Position numbers and translations under genes: made by a program
Notes under the pieces: model-generated
Databases searched by the model: none
What the model saw: only the letters and a program-made list of their open reading frames with translations
Told to the model about the DNA's origin: nothing
Assembly: GCA_963789175.1 (NCBI GenBank)
Contig: CAWBJO010000009.1
Location: forward strand, 667,428 to 731,427
Direction: 5' to 3'
Length of the DNA: 64,000 nucleotides
Source of the DNA: CAWBJO01 sp963789175
GTDB taxonomy: Bacteria > Pseudomonadota > Alphaproteobacteria > Rhizobiales > Aestuariivirgaceae
Shown: one piece after another, positions 15,600 through 24,015 of the stretch
How the letters are laid out: every line of letters begins with the position of its first letter
Numbering within the stretch: position 1 is the stretch's first letter

Positions 15600-18000
15600 T
15601 CAGGTGCGCAGGACGGCGCCGGTCGCCTTGGCAACCTCGTCGACGATCCTGCGTCCGATCGCGTCGATCTCGGTCTCGGTCAGCGTGCGGTCGCGCGGCT
15701 GCAGCACCACCTCGATCGCCACCGACTTGCGGCCGCTGCCGACGGCGCCGCCCGTGAACACGTCGAAGACGTTGACGGCGGAAATGAGATTGCGATCCGC
15801 CGAGCGGGCGGCCCGCACGATGCGATCGGCCTCGAGGTCCGCATCGACGAGGAAGGCGAAGTCGCGGGAGACGGGCATGAGATCGGACGCGTCGAGGGCC
15901 GGGCGCGCCGACAGGCGCCCCTTCGCCTCGGGGATCGCATCGAGCACGGCCTCGAACGCGACGAGCGGCCCCTTGACGTCCATGGCGCGCAGCACGCGTG
16001 GATGGACCTCGCCGAAGACGGCAAGCACGGTCTTCGGTCCGAGCCGGATGCTGCCCGAGCGGCCCGGGTGGAACCAGGCCGGCGCCTCGGATGACCACCT
16101 GCAGGCCGGACGACGGCGCACCGGCGGCGGCGAGCACGGCGAAGGCATCGGCCTTGGCATCGTAGACGTCGACGGGCCGCGGCTCGCCGCTCCAATGGCG
16201 ATCGCGGTCGCGACCCTGGCGGATACCGGCGGCGCGGAGCGTTTCGTCCTGCGGCCGGTCGCCGGCATAGGCCTGGCCGATCTCGAAGAGCGCGACGTCG
16301 TCAAGGCCGCGGGCCAGATTGCGCCCGGCGGCGGCGACGAGATTGGGGAGCAGCGAGGGACGCATGTCGGTGAGCTCGGAGGAGATCGGATTGACCAGCT
16401 TCAGCTCCGCCCGGCCGCCGCCGAAGAGCTCGGCATGGGCAGCGGACAGGAACGACCACGTCACCGCCTCGTCGAGACCGCGGCCGGCCAGGCGCCTGCG
16501 GGCGAGCAGCGTGCGCCGCTGCAGCGACGAGAGAACCGGCCGCGCCACGGCGTGCGGCCGCGACATGGGAGCGGCGGGCACCTTGTCCAAACCGACGATG
16601 CGGCACACCTCCTCGACGAGATCGGCTTCGCCACCGACGTCGGGCCGCCAGCTCGGAACGGCGCAGGCAAGGCCGCCTGCCCCTTCGGTCACGCCGAAGC
16701 CGAGGGCCGTCAGGATGCGCTTCTGCTCAGGCCAGGGCACGTCGATGCCGCCCAAGGACTTCACGCGCGACTTGCGCAGCGTGAAGCTGCGGCGCGCCTC
16801 CGGAATTTTTCCCGCCACGACGGTCTTCGACGCCTCGCCGCCGCACAGATCGAGGATCATGGCGGAGGCGATCTCGACGCCGTCGGGCACGAAGGCCGGA
16901 TCGACGCCGCGCTCGAAGCGGTAGCGGGCATCGGACTGGATCTGCAGCTTGCGCCCGGTGGCGGCGGTGCGCAGCGGATCGAAGAGCGCAGCCTCGAGGA
17001 ACACGTTGACCGTCTCCGGCGTGCAGCCCGACTGCATGCCGCCCATGATGCCGGCGATGCCGACGGCGCGATCGCGGTCGGCGATCACCGTCATGCTCGC
17101 GTCGAGGGAATATGTGCGGCCGTCGAGCGCCTCGATGGACTCGCCGTCCTTCGCCATGCGGGCCTGGATGGGGCCCGCGATGCGGTCGGCGTCGAAGACA
17201 TGCAGCGGCCGGTTATAGGCAAGCGTGACGAAGTTGGTGATGTCGACGAGGGCCGAGATGGGTCGCAGGCCGACGGCGCGCAGGCGGCGCTGCAGCCAGT
17301 CGGGCGACGGGCCGTTCTTCACGTTGCGGAAAAAGCGCCCGATGAAGAGCGGGCACGCCTTGCCGTCGCCCGCGACATTCAGGACGACGTCGATGGGCGA
17401 TGCGAAGCCGGCGGCGACCTTCGGCACGGCGAGCGGCTTCAGCATGCCGAGCCCCTTGGCGGCGAGATCGCGAGCGATGCCGCGCACGCCCAGCGCATCG
17501 GGGCGGTTGGGCGTGACCTTGATGTAGATCATCGCATCGTCGAGGCCGAGCGCGGCCGCCGCCGGCGTGCCGACCGGCAGATCGTCCGACACCTCGATGA
17601 TGCCCTCATGGTCCTCGGAAATCCTGAGCTCGCGCTCCGACAGCAGCATGCCGTGGGATTCGACGCCGCGGATGACGCCCTTCTTGAGGTCGATGCCGGT
17701 GCCCGGAATGTAGGTGCCGACGGGCGCGAAGATGCCCTTCATGCCGGTGCGGGCATTGGGCGCGCCGCACACGACCTGCACCTCGCCGCCTTCGGTCTCC
17801 AGGATGCAGACGCGCAGGCGGTCGGCATTGGGGTGCGGCTTCGCCTCGCGGACATAGGCGACCCTGAATGGCGCGAGACTGGCGGCGGCGTCCATCGCCT
17901 CCTCGACCTCGAGCCCGACGCCGATCAGCGCATCGACGATCTCGGGCAGCGCGGCCGCGGTGTCGAGATGCTCCTTGAGCCAGGCGAGGGTGAATTTCAC
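15600..18000 (-). CDS. pheT: Phenylalanine--tRNA ligase beta subunit (single frameshift)
   Basis: The GTG at 18000 overlaps the pheS stop (GTGA), as expected for translational coupling. The product would be about 800 aa, the usual length. Domains in order are the EMAP/tRNA-binding region (KPHPNADRLRVC, VVCGAPNA), the B3/B4 editing domain, the B5 domain and the catalytic-like core (YRFERGVDP). The C-terminal FDX-ACB domain (PVSRDFAFLVDADLEAD) lies in a different frame. The shift occurs at about 16080-16090, where one extra base breaks the APAWFHPGRSG segment. The span is 2401 nt, one more than a multiple of three. Because pheT is essential, a sequencing or assembly error is the likely cause. 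Confidence 0.93.
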
Positions 18001-19073
18001 GACAAGCTCCCGGCGAGAGTCGGCACGTCGATGGCGCGGAAGCCGTAGTGCTTCAACCAGCGCAGATCGGCCTCGAAGAAGGCACGCAGGTCCGGGATGC
18101 CGTATTTCAACATGGCGATGCGGTCGAGACCCATGCCGAACGCGAAGCCCTGGTAGCGCTCGGGATCGAGGCCGCCGGCCTTGATCACGTTCGGATGCAC
18201 CATGCCGGAGCCGAGGATCTCCAGCCACGAGGAGCCGGTGCCGATCTTCACCTGGCCGCCTTCCCACGAGCAGTTGATGTCGACCTCCATCGACGGCTCG
18301 GTGAAGGGGAAATGCGAGGCGCGGAACCGCATCTTGACGTCGTCGATCTCGAAGAACGCCTTGCAGAACTCGGTGAGCACCCATTTGAGATGGCCAAGAT
18401 GGGTCGTCTCGTCGATTACGAGGCCTTCGATCTGGTGGAACATGGGCGTGTGCGTCTGGTCGCTGTCGGAGCGGAAGGTGCGTCCAGGCGCGATGATGCG
18501 GATCGGCGGCTTGGCGGTCTGCATGGTGCGGATCTGCACGGGGCTCGTATGGGTGCGCAGCAGCATGCGCGAGCCGTCGGGCTTGCGCTCGAAGTAGAAG
18601 GTGTCGTGCTCCTGGCGGGCCGGATGCTCGGGCGGCATGTTGAGCGCCGTGAAGTTGTAGAAATCGTCCTCGATATGCGGGCCCTCGGCGACGCTGAAGC
18701 CGAGATCGCCCCACACCTGCACCACCTCCTCCCAGACGTGGCTGACGGGATGGACGGTGCCCTGGCGTTCGGGCCGGACAGGAAGCGTCACGTCCACCCG
18801 TTCGCCGGCCAGACGGGATTCGAGATCGGCCGTCGTCAGAATCGCCAGCCGCGCCGCAATCGACGCGGTGGCGCTCTCCTTCAGGGCATTGAGCTCGACA
18901 CCGACCTTCCGGCGTTCGTCCGGCGGCAACGTGCCGAGGGTCTTCATGCGCTCGGTGACCGTTCCCTTGCGGCCCATGGCGCGGATACGGATCTCTTCGA
19001 GCTCGGCGGGCGTGGCAGCAGCCGCGATGTCCTTCTCGAGGTCCGACTTCAGGCTTTCAATCGAATCGTTCAT
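17997..19073 (-). CDS. pheS: Phenylalanine--tRNA ligase alpha subunit
   Basis: The ATG at 19073 follows GGGGAAG and gives 358 aa. An N-terminal coiled-coil arm (residues 1-90) precedes the class II catalytic core: motif 2 region FYNFTALNMPPEHPARQEHD and TSPVQIRTM, and motif 3 GFAFGMGLDRIAMLKYGI. Together with PheT it forms the alpha2beta2 enzyme that charges tRNA-Phe. The order infC-rpmI-rplT-pheS-pheT is the conserved bacterial arrangement. A long hairpin (19093-19138) in the rplT-pheS gap could attenuate transcription into pheST. Confidence 0.97.
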   Translation of the reverse strand: MNDSIESLKSDLEKDIAAAATPAELEEIRIRAMGRKGTVTERMKTLGTLPPDERRKVGVELNALKESATASIAARLAILTTADLESRLAGERVDVTLPVRPERQGTVHPVSHVWEEVVQVWGDLGFSVAEGPHIEDDFYNFTALNMPPEHPARQEHDTFYFERKPDGSRMLLRTHTSPVQIRTMQTAKPPIRIIAPGRTFRSDSDQTHTPMFHQIEGLVIDETTHLGHLKWVLTEFCKAFFEIDDVKMRFRASHFPFTEPSMEVDINCSWEGGQVKIGTGSSWLEILGSGMVHPNVIKAGGLDPERYQGFAFGMGLDRIAMLKYGIPDLRAFFEADLRWLKHYGFRAIDVPTLAGSLS

Positions 19074-19092
19074 GGACTTCCCCAAACAGAAA

Positions 19093-19138
19093 GCCGGGCG
19101 CCCGCGGGCATTGCTTCAATCGCCCTCGGGGACCCGGC
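19093..19138 (-). terminator. Hairpin between rplT and pheS (terminator or attenuator)
   Basis: On the minus strand, arms of 17 nt (19138-19122 and 19109-19093) pair at 14 of 17 positions around a 12-nt loop and are followed by TTTCTGTTT. The position, 20 nt before the pheS start, suits an attenuator. I see no Phe-rich leader peptide in front of it. Confidence 0.55.
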
Positions 19139-19173
19139 ATGTCCGGCTCAAGATGTGCGCAGGCGTGGGCGCC

Positions 19174-19527
19174 CTAGAGGGCGGCTTTCGCCTTGTCCAC
19201 CAGCGTCGAGAACGCCTGGGGCTCGCGCACGGCGAGATCGGCCAGAACCTTCCTGTCGATCTCGATACCGGCCTTGTCGAGCCCGTTGATAAATCGGCCA
19301 TAGGTGATGCCGCGCTCGCGGACGGCGGCGTTGATGCGCTGGATCCAAAGGGCGCGGAAGGTACGCTTCTTGCGGCGCCGGTCGCGGTAGGCATACTGGC
19401 CCGCCTTCTCGACGGCCTGGACGGCGGCGCGGAAGATGCTCTTGCGGCGGCCGTAGTAGCCCTTGGCGGCCTTCAGTGTCTTCTTGTGACGGGCCCGCGC
19501 CGTCACACCACGTTTCACACGGGACAT
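19174..19527 (-). CDS. rplT: 50S ribosomal protein L20
   Basis: The 117-aa L20 sequence is complete and typical: MSRVKRGVTARARHKK, KGYYGRRKSIFRAA, RRRKKRTFRALWIQRINAA and a C-terminal globular part. It binds 23S rRNA early in large-subunit assembly. In other bacteria L20 also represses its own operon by binding leader RNA, which is relevant to the structured region upstream of rpmI. It lies 26 bp after the rpmI stop on the same strand, in the rpmI-rplT-pheST order. Confidence 0.98.
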   Translation of the reverse strand: MSRVKRGVTARARHKKTLKAAKGYYGRRKSIFRAAVQAVEKAGQYAYRDRRRKKRTFRALWIQRINAAVRERGITYGRFINGLDKAGIEIDRKVLADLAVREPQAFSTLVDKAKAAL

Positions 19528-19553
19528 CGGTTCATTCCTTCAAGTGCGTTCGA

Positions 19554-19754
19554 CTAGCGCGGATAGGGCATGTGGATCTTGACGAGACCGGCATCACCCG
19601 GCTGCAGGATCACGGTGCCGCGCTGCTGCCGGATCTGCTTGGGGGTACGCTTGATCATGCCATGCCGCTTGCCCGCCTGGGTGGCGCGGATCTTTCCCGT
19701 GCCGGTGACGCGGAAGCGCTTCTTGATGGAGGACTTGTTCTTCATCTTGGGCAT
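19554..19754 (-). CDS. rpmI: 50S ribosomal protein L35
   Basis: A 66-aa L35 (MPKMKNKSSIKKRFRVTGTG, then KIRATQAGKRHGMIKRTPKQ) of normal length. It is the first gene of rpmI-rplT-pheS-pheT on the minus strand. It is separated from infC by about 700 bp, far more than usual; that gap carries a likely promoter, many hairpins and a terminator-like stem 130 nt before the rpmI start. Its ribosome site is AAGGAACG upstream of ATG. Confidence 0.98.
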   Translation of the reverse strand: MPKMKNKSSIKKRFRVTGTGKIRATQAGKRHGMIKRTPKQIRQQRGTVILQPGDAGLVKIHMPYPR

Positions 19755-19885
19755 TTTGCTCGTTCCTTAGATCGATTGAGGGGCAATTTCCGGCCCCGTC
19801 CAAGCATTGAGAGCCGCCACGGCATGCCCTGCCGGGCGGCTCAGTGGCGGGCTTATAAGCGGCCCGGCGGGGGAATGCAACGGGG

Positions 19886-19912
19886 AGAAAAGAACGGCGG
19901 AGCCGCCCGCCG
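19886..19912 (-). terminator. Terminator-like hairpin upstream of rpmI
   Basis: On the minus strand CGGCGG-GCGGCT-CCGCCG is followed directly by TTCTTTTCT. It lies about 130 nt before the rpmI ATG, at the end of a run of hairpins. This suits an attenuator of rpmI-rplT, or the 3' end of an independent small RNA. Confidence 0.5.
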
Positions 19913-20260
19913 GCTTTCGAGCCTCGGGGGAAGAGGGAGCGTGGAGCGCTCACTGTCGCGGGGCACTTCGCGCGAAGTGGGCGGGAGTAGCAGGTTAGTG
20001 TGGCCCCGACTTCGGAGCGCTCCACCGGTGTTTCGCCACGGCCTCTCCATACTGCTCTCTGGGCCATGCGGGACCAAGCGAGGCTGTGAACCTTGCTTGG
20101 GAACCGCACGGTTGCACTACGTGCGCTCCTCGCGGAGGGTCAGGCAGGAGATGCCGCCCGGACTTCCGTCTCCTGCTTGCACAGACGACTCCGCCCGAGG
20201 CACCGATCACCCGCCACGCCGTCAGCTATCCGGACAACGCCTCCCATGTGGACGGTGACG
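19895..20260 (-). ncRNA. Candidate structured leader or ncRNA between infC and rpmI
   Basis: No convincing protein frame is visible, but the segment is dense in perfect inverted repeats. They are: GCAGGAGA/TCTCCTGC (20144-20151, 20169-20176); CTCC/GGAG with a 4-nt loop (20126-20137); CGCACG/CGTGCG (20105-20110, 20120-20125); a 10-bp hairpin with a 7-nt loop (20074-20100, one wobble pair); and an 11-bp pair GTGGAGCGCTC/GAGCGCTCCAC (19941-19951, 20015-20025) enclosing the palindrome CACTTCGC-GCGAAGTG (19964-19979). A promoter lies just upstream and a terminator-like stem ends it, so a transcript of about 370 nt is predicted on the minus strand. It could be an L20/L35 autoregulatory leader or a free RNA. 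The structure is seen; the function is inferred. Confidence 0.45.
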
Positions 20261-20265
20261 GTGTC

Positions 20266-20315
20266 GATCTACCTATCTAGGAATATATTGTCAAGGAATT
20301 TTTGCACAATTCCTT
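20266..20315 (-). promoter_or_regulatory. Promoter with adjacent inverted repeat, for the rpmI leader
   Basis: On the minus strand a consensus -35 TTGACA (20294-20289), 17-bp spacer and TAGATC as -10 (20271-20266) predict a start near 20260. The inverted repeat AAGGAATT-N7-AATTCCTT (20293-20315) touches the -35 and could be an operator. This is the most AT-rich stretch between infC and rpmI. Confidence 0.5.
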
Positions 20316-20451
20316 TCAGGCGACGGATTCTGGATCCTGCCCTGCAAGCCATCGATGGCTGGATAGCGCATGCCGGTGCTCTTGGAAGGGATACTCCCGT
20401 TCCCCTGCACGCGAGTCGGTCGGCTCAGGGCCCGACTTGAAAGGGGCCGGA

Positions 20452-20994
20452 CTACTTCGGCGCCAGCACCATCACGACCTGGCGGCCTTCGAAGCGCGGT
20501 TCGGATTCGACCTTGGCGATCTCGGCGGTGTCGGACTTCACCTGCTGGAGCAGCTCGAAGCCCAGTTCCTGGTGAGCCATCTCGCGGCCGCGGAAGCGCA
20601 AGGTCACCTTGACCTTGTCGCCCTCCTCGAAGAAGCGCTTGATCGACCTCATCTTCACTCCGTAGTCGTGGGTGTCGATGTTGGGCCTCATCTTGATCTC
20701 CTTGATCTCGATCACCTTCTGCTTCTTGCGAGCCTCGTTGGCCTTCTTCTGGGCCTGATACTTGTACTTGCCGTAGTCGAGGATCTTGCAGACGGGAGGC
20801 TGGGTGCCGGGAGATATCTCCACGAGATCGAGGCCGGCCTGCTCCGCCATGGTGAGCGCCTGCCTGGGGCTCATGACGCCGACCTTCTGACCTTTTTCAT
20901 CAATGAGGAGGATTTCGCGGGCGTCTATTCGGTCGTTCACACGCGGCCCGTCCTCACGGGGCCGCTGTTCCTTAACAAATGGTTTACGGTTGAT
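20452..20994 (-). CDS. infC: Translation initiation factor IF-3 (non-canonical ATC start)
   Basis: The ATC at 20994 is chosen as the start: AAGGAG lies seven bases before it, and the product is then 180 aa, the E. coli IF-3 length. It opens with INRKPFVKEQ, initiated as Met, in register with other IF-3 proteins. infC is well known for rare AUU/AUC starts, which let IF-3 repress its own translation. The N-domain has DGPRVNDRIDAREILLID; the linker and C-domain have CKILDYGKYKYQ, KKQKVIEIKEIKMRP and VTLRFRGREMAHQELG. IF-3 binds the 30S subunit and checks the initiator tRNA. The open frame continues further upstream but looks non-coding. Confidence 0.95.
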   Translation of the reverse strand: MNRKPFVKEQRPREDGPRVNDRIDAREILLIDEKGQKVGVMSPRQALTMAEQAGLDLVEISPGTQPPVCKILDYGKYKYQAQKKANEARKKQKVIEIKEIKMRPNIDTHDYGVKMRSIKRFFEEGDKVKVTLRFRGREMAHQELGFELLQQVKSDTAEIAKVESEPRFEGRQVVMVLAPK

Positions 20995-21125
20995 GTTCCG
21001 TCTCCTTTCCGTTGGGCCGGGAGGGCGGCGCCGCCTCCGTCCTCGTCCGACCCGTTGTCGCAAAAAGCACTCTATACATCTTGAATGTCGCCGCCGAAGT
21101 CAAGGCGCGAGGCGCCGAGAGCGCA

Positions 21126-21866
21126 TCAAGCCAATGATATCGCGTGGGTATTGACTCCCGTTCGATGCAAGTCATGAACGAGAAAACCCGGCGGATCGGC
21201 GAGGCCCGGCGTTCCGTAACCATCAAGCATCAGGGGATTGGCAGGGGCGAGCGAAGGGCACATGACGGCCGGCACGCTCCGGAACATCGTGAACACCGGC
21301 CGATGACCGTGACCGCACACGATGAGCGCGAAGCGCTCCCGGACACCTTCGACCACCTCCGCCAGGCCTTCGCCGTTTCGGCACATCGCCGCGTCGAGCG
21401 GGGCGATCCCGGTCGCGAAAGGATGCTGATGCATCATGAGGATGATCGGGAGGCGCGGTGCCCTAGCGCACTCGGCGGCAAGCCAGCGCAAGCCCGCCTC
21501 CGTCGCATGCCCGAAGGCCTCGCCCGGTACCGTCACGTCGAAGCCGATGAGGCGCACCCTGTCGTCCACTTCGACGGTGAAATTCATCGGTCCGGCGGCA
21601 GGCCAATAGCGATGATCGTCAAGGACGGCGCGCATCGCCGACCGGTTATCCGCGTTGCCGGGGATGACGAATACGGGGCAGGACAAATGCGCAAGCTCGC
21701 TCCGTACCAGCCGATAGTTGTCTTCGCTCGGGGTCTCGACAAGGTCGCCGGAGACGATCGCCGCATCGACGCGAAGGCGAGACATGACGGACACGGCCCG
21801 CCGGATCGCCGCCAGCGAAGGCGCACCGGCAGTCGCATGAATGTCGGAGATCTGGGCAATGAGCAT
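21126..21866 (-). CDS. Metallophosphoesterase (CpdA/class III phosphodiesterase-like)
   Basis: A 246-aa protein with the calcineurin-like metal-binding set in order: DIH (residues 8-10), GDLVE (about 40), GNADNR (about 70), MMHQHPF (about 145) and GHGH (about 185). The layout matches the CpdA/Icc branch, which hydrolyses cyclic nucleotides or other phosphodiesters with two metal ions. The actual substrate is not determined by sequence. A GGAG five bases before the ATG supports the start. It is divergent from the flavoenzyme gene at 21991 with about 124 bp between starts. Confidence 0.9.
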   Translation of the reverse strand: MLIAQISDIHATAGAPSLAAIRRAVSVMSRLRVDAAIVSGDLVETPSEDNYRLVRSELAHLSCPVFVIPGNADNRSAMRAVLDDHRYWPAAGPMNFTVEVDDRVRLIGFDVTVPGEAFGHATEAGLRWLAAECARAPRLPIILMMHQHPFATGIAPLDAAMCRNGEGLAEVVEGVRERFALIVCGHGHRPVFTMFRSVPAVMCPSLAPANPLMLDGYGTPGLADPPGFLVHDLHRTGVNTHAISLA

Positions 21867-21990
21867 CTCGACTCCATCATATCGGAAGCGGACGGGAAAG
21901 ATTCAATCTCGTCCTCCGTCGCCGACCGGCATTGGACAATCGCCGCATTTCGAGGTCCACTGCGCGGCCCTTAGGAGCACACGAGGGGAA

Positions 21991-24015
21991 ATGCCACGCG
22001 ATCAACGCTTCGACATCCTGTTCGAGCCGCAGAAAATCGGGCCGGTCACGGCACCCAATCGTTTCTACCAGGTGCCGCACTGCACCGGCATGGGCTACCG
22101 GCTCCCGCAGATGCTCGCCCATCTCAGGCGGACCAAGGCCGAAGGCGGCTGGGGCGTCGTCAACACCGAATACTGCTCGATCCACCCGACCTCCGACGAC
22201 ATGCCGTATCCGCATGCCTCGCTGTGGGACGACGGCGACGTGCGCAACCTCGCCCGGATCGCCGCCGACATCCACGCGCACGGCGCGCTCGCCGGCGTGG
22301 AGCTGTGGCACGGCGGCCTGCGGTCCTCCAACCTCCACACGCGCGAGCCGGCGATCGGCCCCGTCAGCCATCCCGCCTTCGGCGAACCCTGGCAGTGCCG
22401 CGCGATGGAGACGGACGACATCACGGCGCTGCGGGCCTGGCACCGCGCCGCGGCGCGGCGCTCCGTAACCGCCGGGTTCGACATCGTCTACGTCTATGCG
22501 GCGCACACCTACCTGCTGGCGCAGTTCCTCGATCCCCTCGTCAATCAGAGGCGCGATGCATACGGAGGCTCGGCCGAAAACCGCTGGCGACTGGTGCGGG
22601 AGATCGTGGAGGACACGCGCGAGGCGGTGGCGGGCAAGGCAGCCGTCGCCCTGCGGATCGAAGTCGTCGACGAGGACGGCGACGGCGGAGCCGAACGCAC
22701 CGATATGCTGGCCTCGCTCGCGCCGATGGTCGACCTGTACGACGTGACGGTGCCCGACTACTCGCACGAGATGGGGACGTCGCGCTTCATCCGCGAGGGC
22801 TCGCTCGCCGACAAGATCCGCCACGTCAGGCAGGCGACGGCAAAGCCCGTCGTCAGCGTCGGGCGCTTCACCACGCCCGAGACGATGCTCGCCATGGTGA
22901 AGGATGGGGTCGTCGACTTCATCGGCGCGGCGCGGCCATCGATCGCCGATCCGTTCCTGCCGCAGAAGATCCGCGACGACCGCCAGGACGACATCCGCGA
23001 ATGCATCGGATGCAACATCTGCTACGCGTCGGATTCGCGCGGCGTGCCGATCCGGTGCACGCAGAACCCGACGATGGGCGAAGAGTGGCGACGGGGCTGG
23101 CATCCGGAGAGCGTGCCGCCGGCGCGGCGACCGGCCCGGGCGCTCATCGTCGGCTCCGGCCCGGCCGGACTCGAAGCGGCCCACATTCTCGGCAAGCGCG
23201 GCGTCGAGGTGGTACTGGCGGAGGCGGAGGAGGAACTCGGCGGGCGGGTGCGGCGGGAAAGCCGCCTGCCCGGATTTTCGGAGTGGATGCGCGTCGCCGA
23301 CTATCGCATCAACCAGCTCGCCAAGCTCGGCGGCGTGACGGTCTACCGGGCCAGCCGCATGACGGCAGGCGACGTCGTCGACACCGGCATCGCACACGTG
23401 TTCGTGGCGACGGGGAGCCGCTGGCGGACGGACGGACGCGGACGGCTGCGACGGACGCCGGTGCCAAGCTTCGCGGATGAGCGGGTGATCGGCGTCGACG
23501 CCATCCTGGACGGCGCCCGGCCGGAAGGACCGGTCGTGGTCGCCGACGACGATAATTTCTACATGGCCTCCGCCATCGCCGAAGCGCTCGCCGGGGCGGG
23601 ACGCGAAGTCGCCTATGTCGCCTCGGATTCGCTCGTCGCGTCGTGGGCGGTCCACACCTACGACCAGGCGCGCATCCATGCCGCCCTCGACAGGCTCGGC
23701 ATCACCATCGTCCTCAATCATCGCGTGACCGAGCTGATGGATGGGACCGCGGTGCTGACATGCATGTTCACGGGGCGGACGCGGGAGATCGCCTGCCGGA
23801 CGCTGGTGCCCGTCACGTCGCGCGAGCCCGAGGCTTCGCTATGGCACGCGCTCCGCGCCCAGCACGGCGCCCGGTTCGAGACGCTGATCCGCATCGGCGA
23901 CTGCGCGGCGCCCGGCCTCATCGCCCATGCGGTCCATGACGGGCATCGGGCGGCCCGGGAATTCGACATCGAGGCGGGCGACAGCGTCGCGCGGCGCGAC
24001 CGGGTGGTCCTATGA
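21991..24015 (+). CDS. Trimethylamine dehydrogenase-like flavin/iron-sulfur oxidoreductase
   Basis: This 674-aa enzyme is collinear with trimethylamine dehydrogenase. An FMN TIM barrel has NRFYQVPHC at residues 23-31, where Cys31 matches the cysteine that links FMN covalently. The 4Fe-4S motif CIGCNIC...CTQNP comes next, then an ADP/NAD-type domain starting RALIVGSGPAGLEAAHILG. The active-site Tyr in NTEYCSIH is kept, as in trimethylamine rather than dimethylamine dehydrogenase. The two tryptophans of the substrate bowl appear to be missing: DVTVPDYSHEMGTSRF and CYASDSRGVPIRC hold none. The substrate may thus be another N-methylated amine. The start is the conserved MPRDQRFDILFEP, and the stop overlaps the next gene by 4 bp. 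Confidence 0.9.
   Translation: MPRDQRFDILFEPQKIGPVTAPNRFYQVPHCTGMGYRLPQMLAHLRRTKAEGGWGVVNTEYCSIHPTSDDMPYPHASLWDDGDVRNLARIAADIHAHGALAGVELWHGGLRSSNLHTREPAIGPVSHPAFGEPWQCRAMETDDITALRAWHRAAARRSVTAGFDIVYVYAAHTYLLAQFLDPLVNQRRDAYGGSAENRWRLVREIVEDTREAVAGKAAVALRIEVVDEDGDGGAERTDMLASLAPMVDLYDVTVPDYSHEMGTSRFIREGSLADKIRHVRQATAKPVVSVGRFTTPETMLAMVKDGVVDFIGAARPSIADPFLPQKIRDDRQDDIRECIGCNICYASDSRGVPIRCTQNPTMGEEWRRGWHPESVPPARRPARALIVGSGPAGLEAAHILGKRGVEVVLAEAEEELGGRVRRESRLPGFSEWMRVADYRINQLAKLGGVTVYRASRMTAGDVVDTGIAHVFVATGSRWRTDGRGRLRRTPVPSFADERVIGVDAILDGARPEGPVVVADDDNFYMASAIAEALAGAGREVAYVASDSLVASWAVHTYDQARIHAALDRLGITIVLNHRVTELMDGTAVLTCMFTGRTREIACRTLVPVTSREPEASLWHALRAQHGARFETLIRIGDCAAPGLIAHAVHDGHRAAREFDIEAGDSVARRDRVVL

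Noticed and set aside
15604..18048. Plus-strand ORF of 814 codons opposite pheT
   Set aside because: Antisense shadow of pheT, with low-complexity Ala/Arg/Gly/Asp composition.
15520..18714. One 1064-codon pheS-pheT fusion protein on the minus strand
   Set aside because: The N-terminal part is a shadow of pheS and the C-terminal part is out of frame with PheT; it results from GC-rich open frames plus the pheT frameshift.
20150..20176. RNase P RNA in the infC-rpmI gap
   Set aside because: The minus strand contains GGAAGTCCGGGC, reminiscent of the conserved GAGGAAAGTCC element, but the other universally conserved RNase P segments (such as ACAGAA) and the P4 helix partners are absent.
21877..23721. 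Minus-strand ORF of 614 codons opposite the flavoenzyme gene
   Set aside because: Antisense shadow; the plus strand carries all catalytic motifs.
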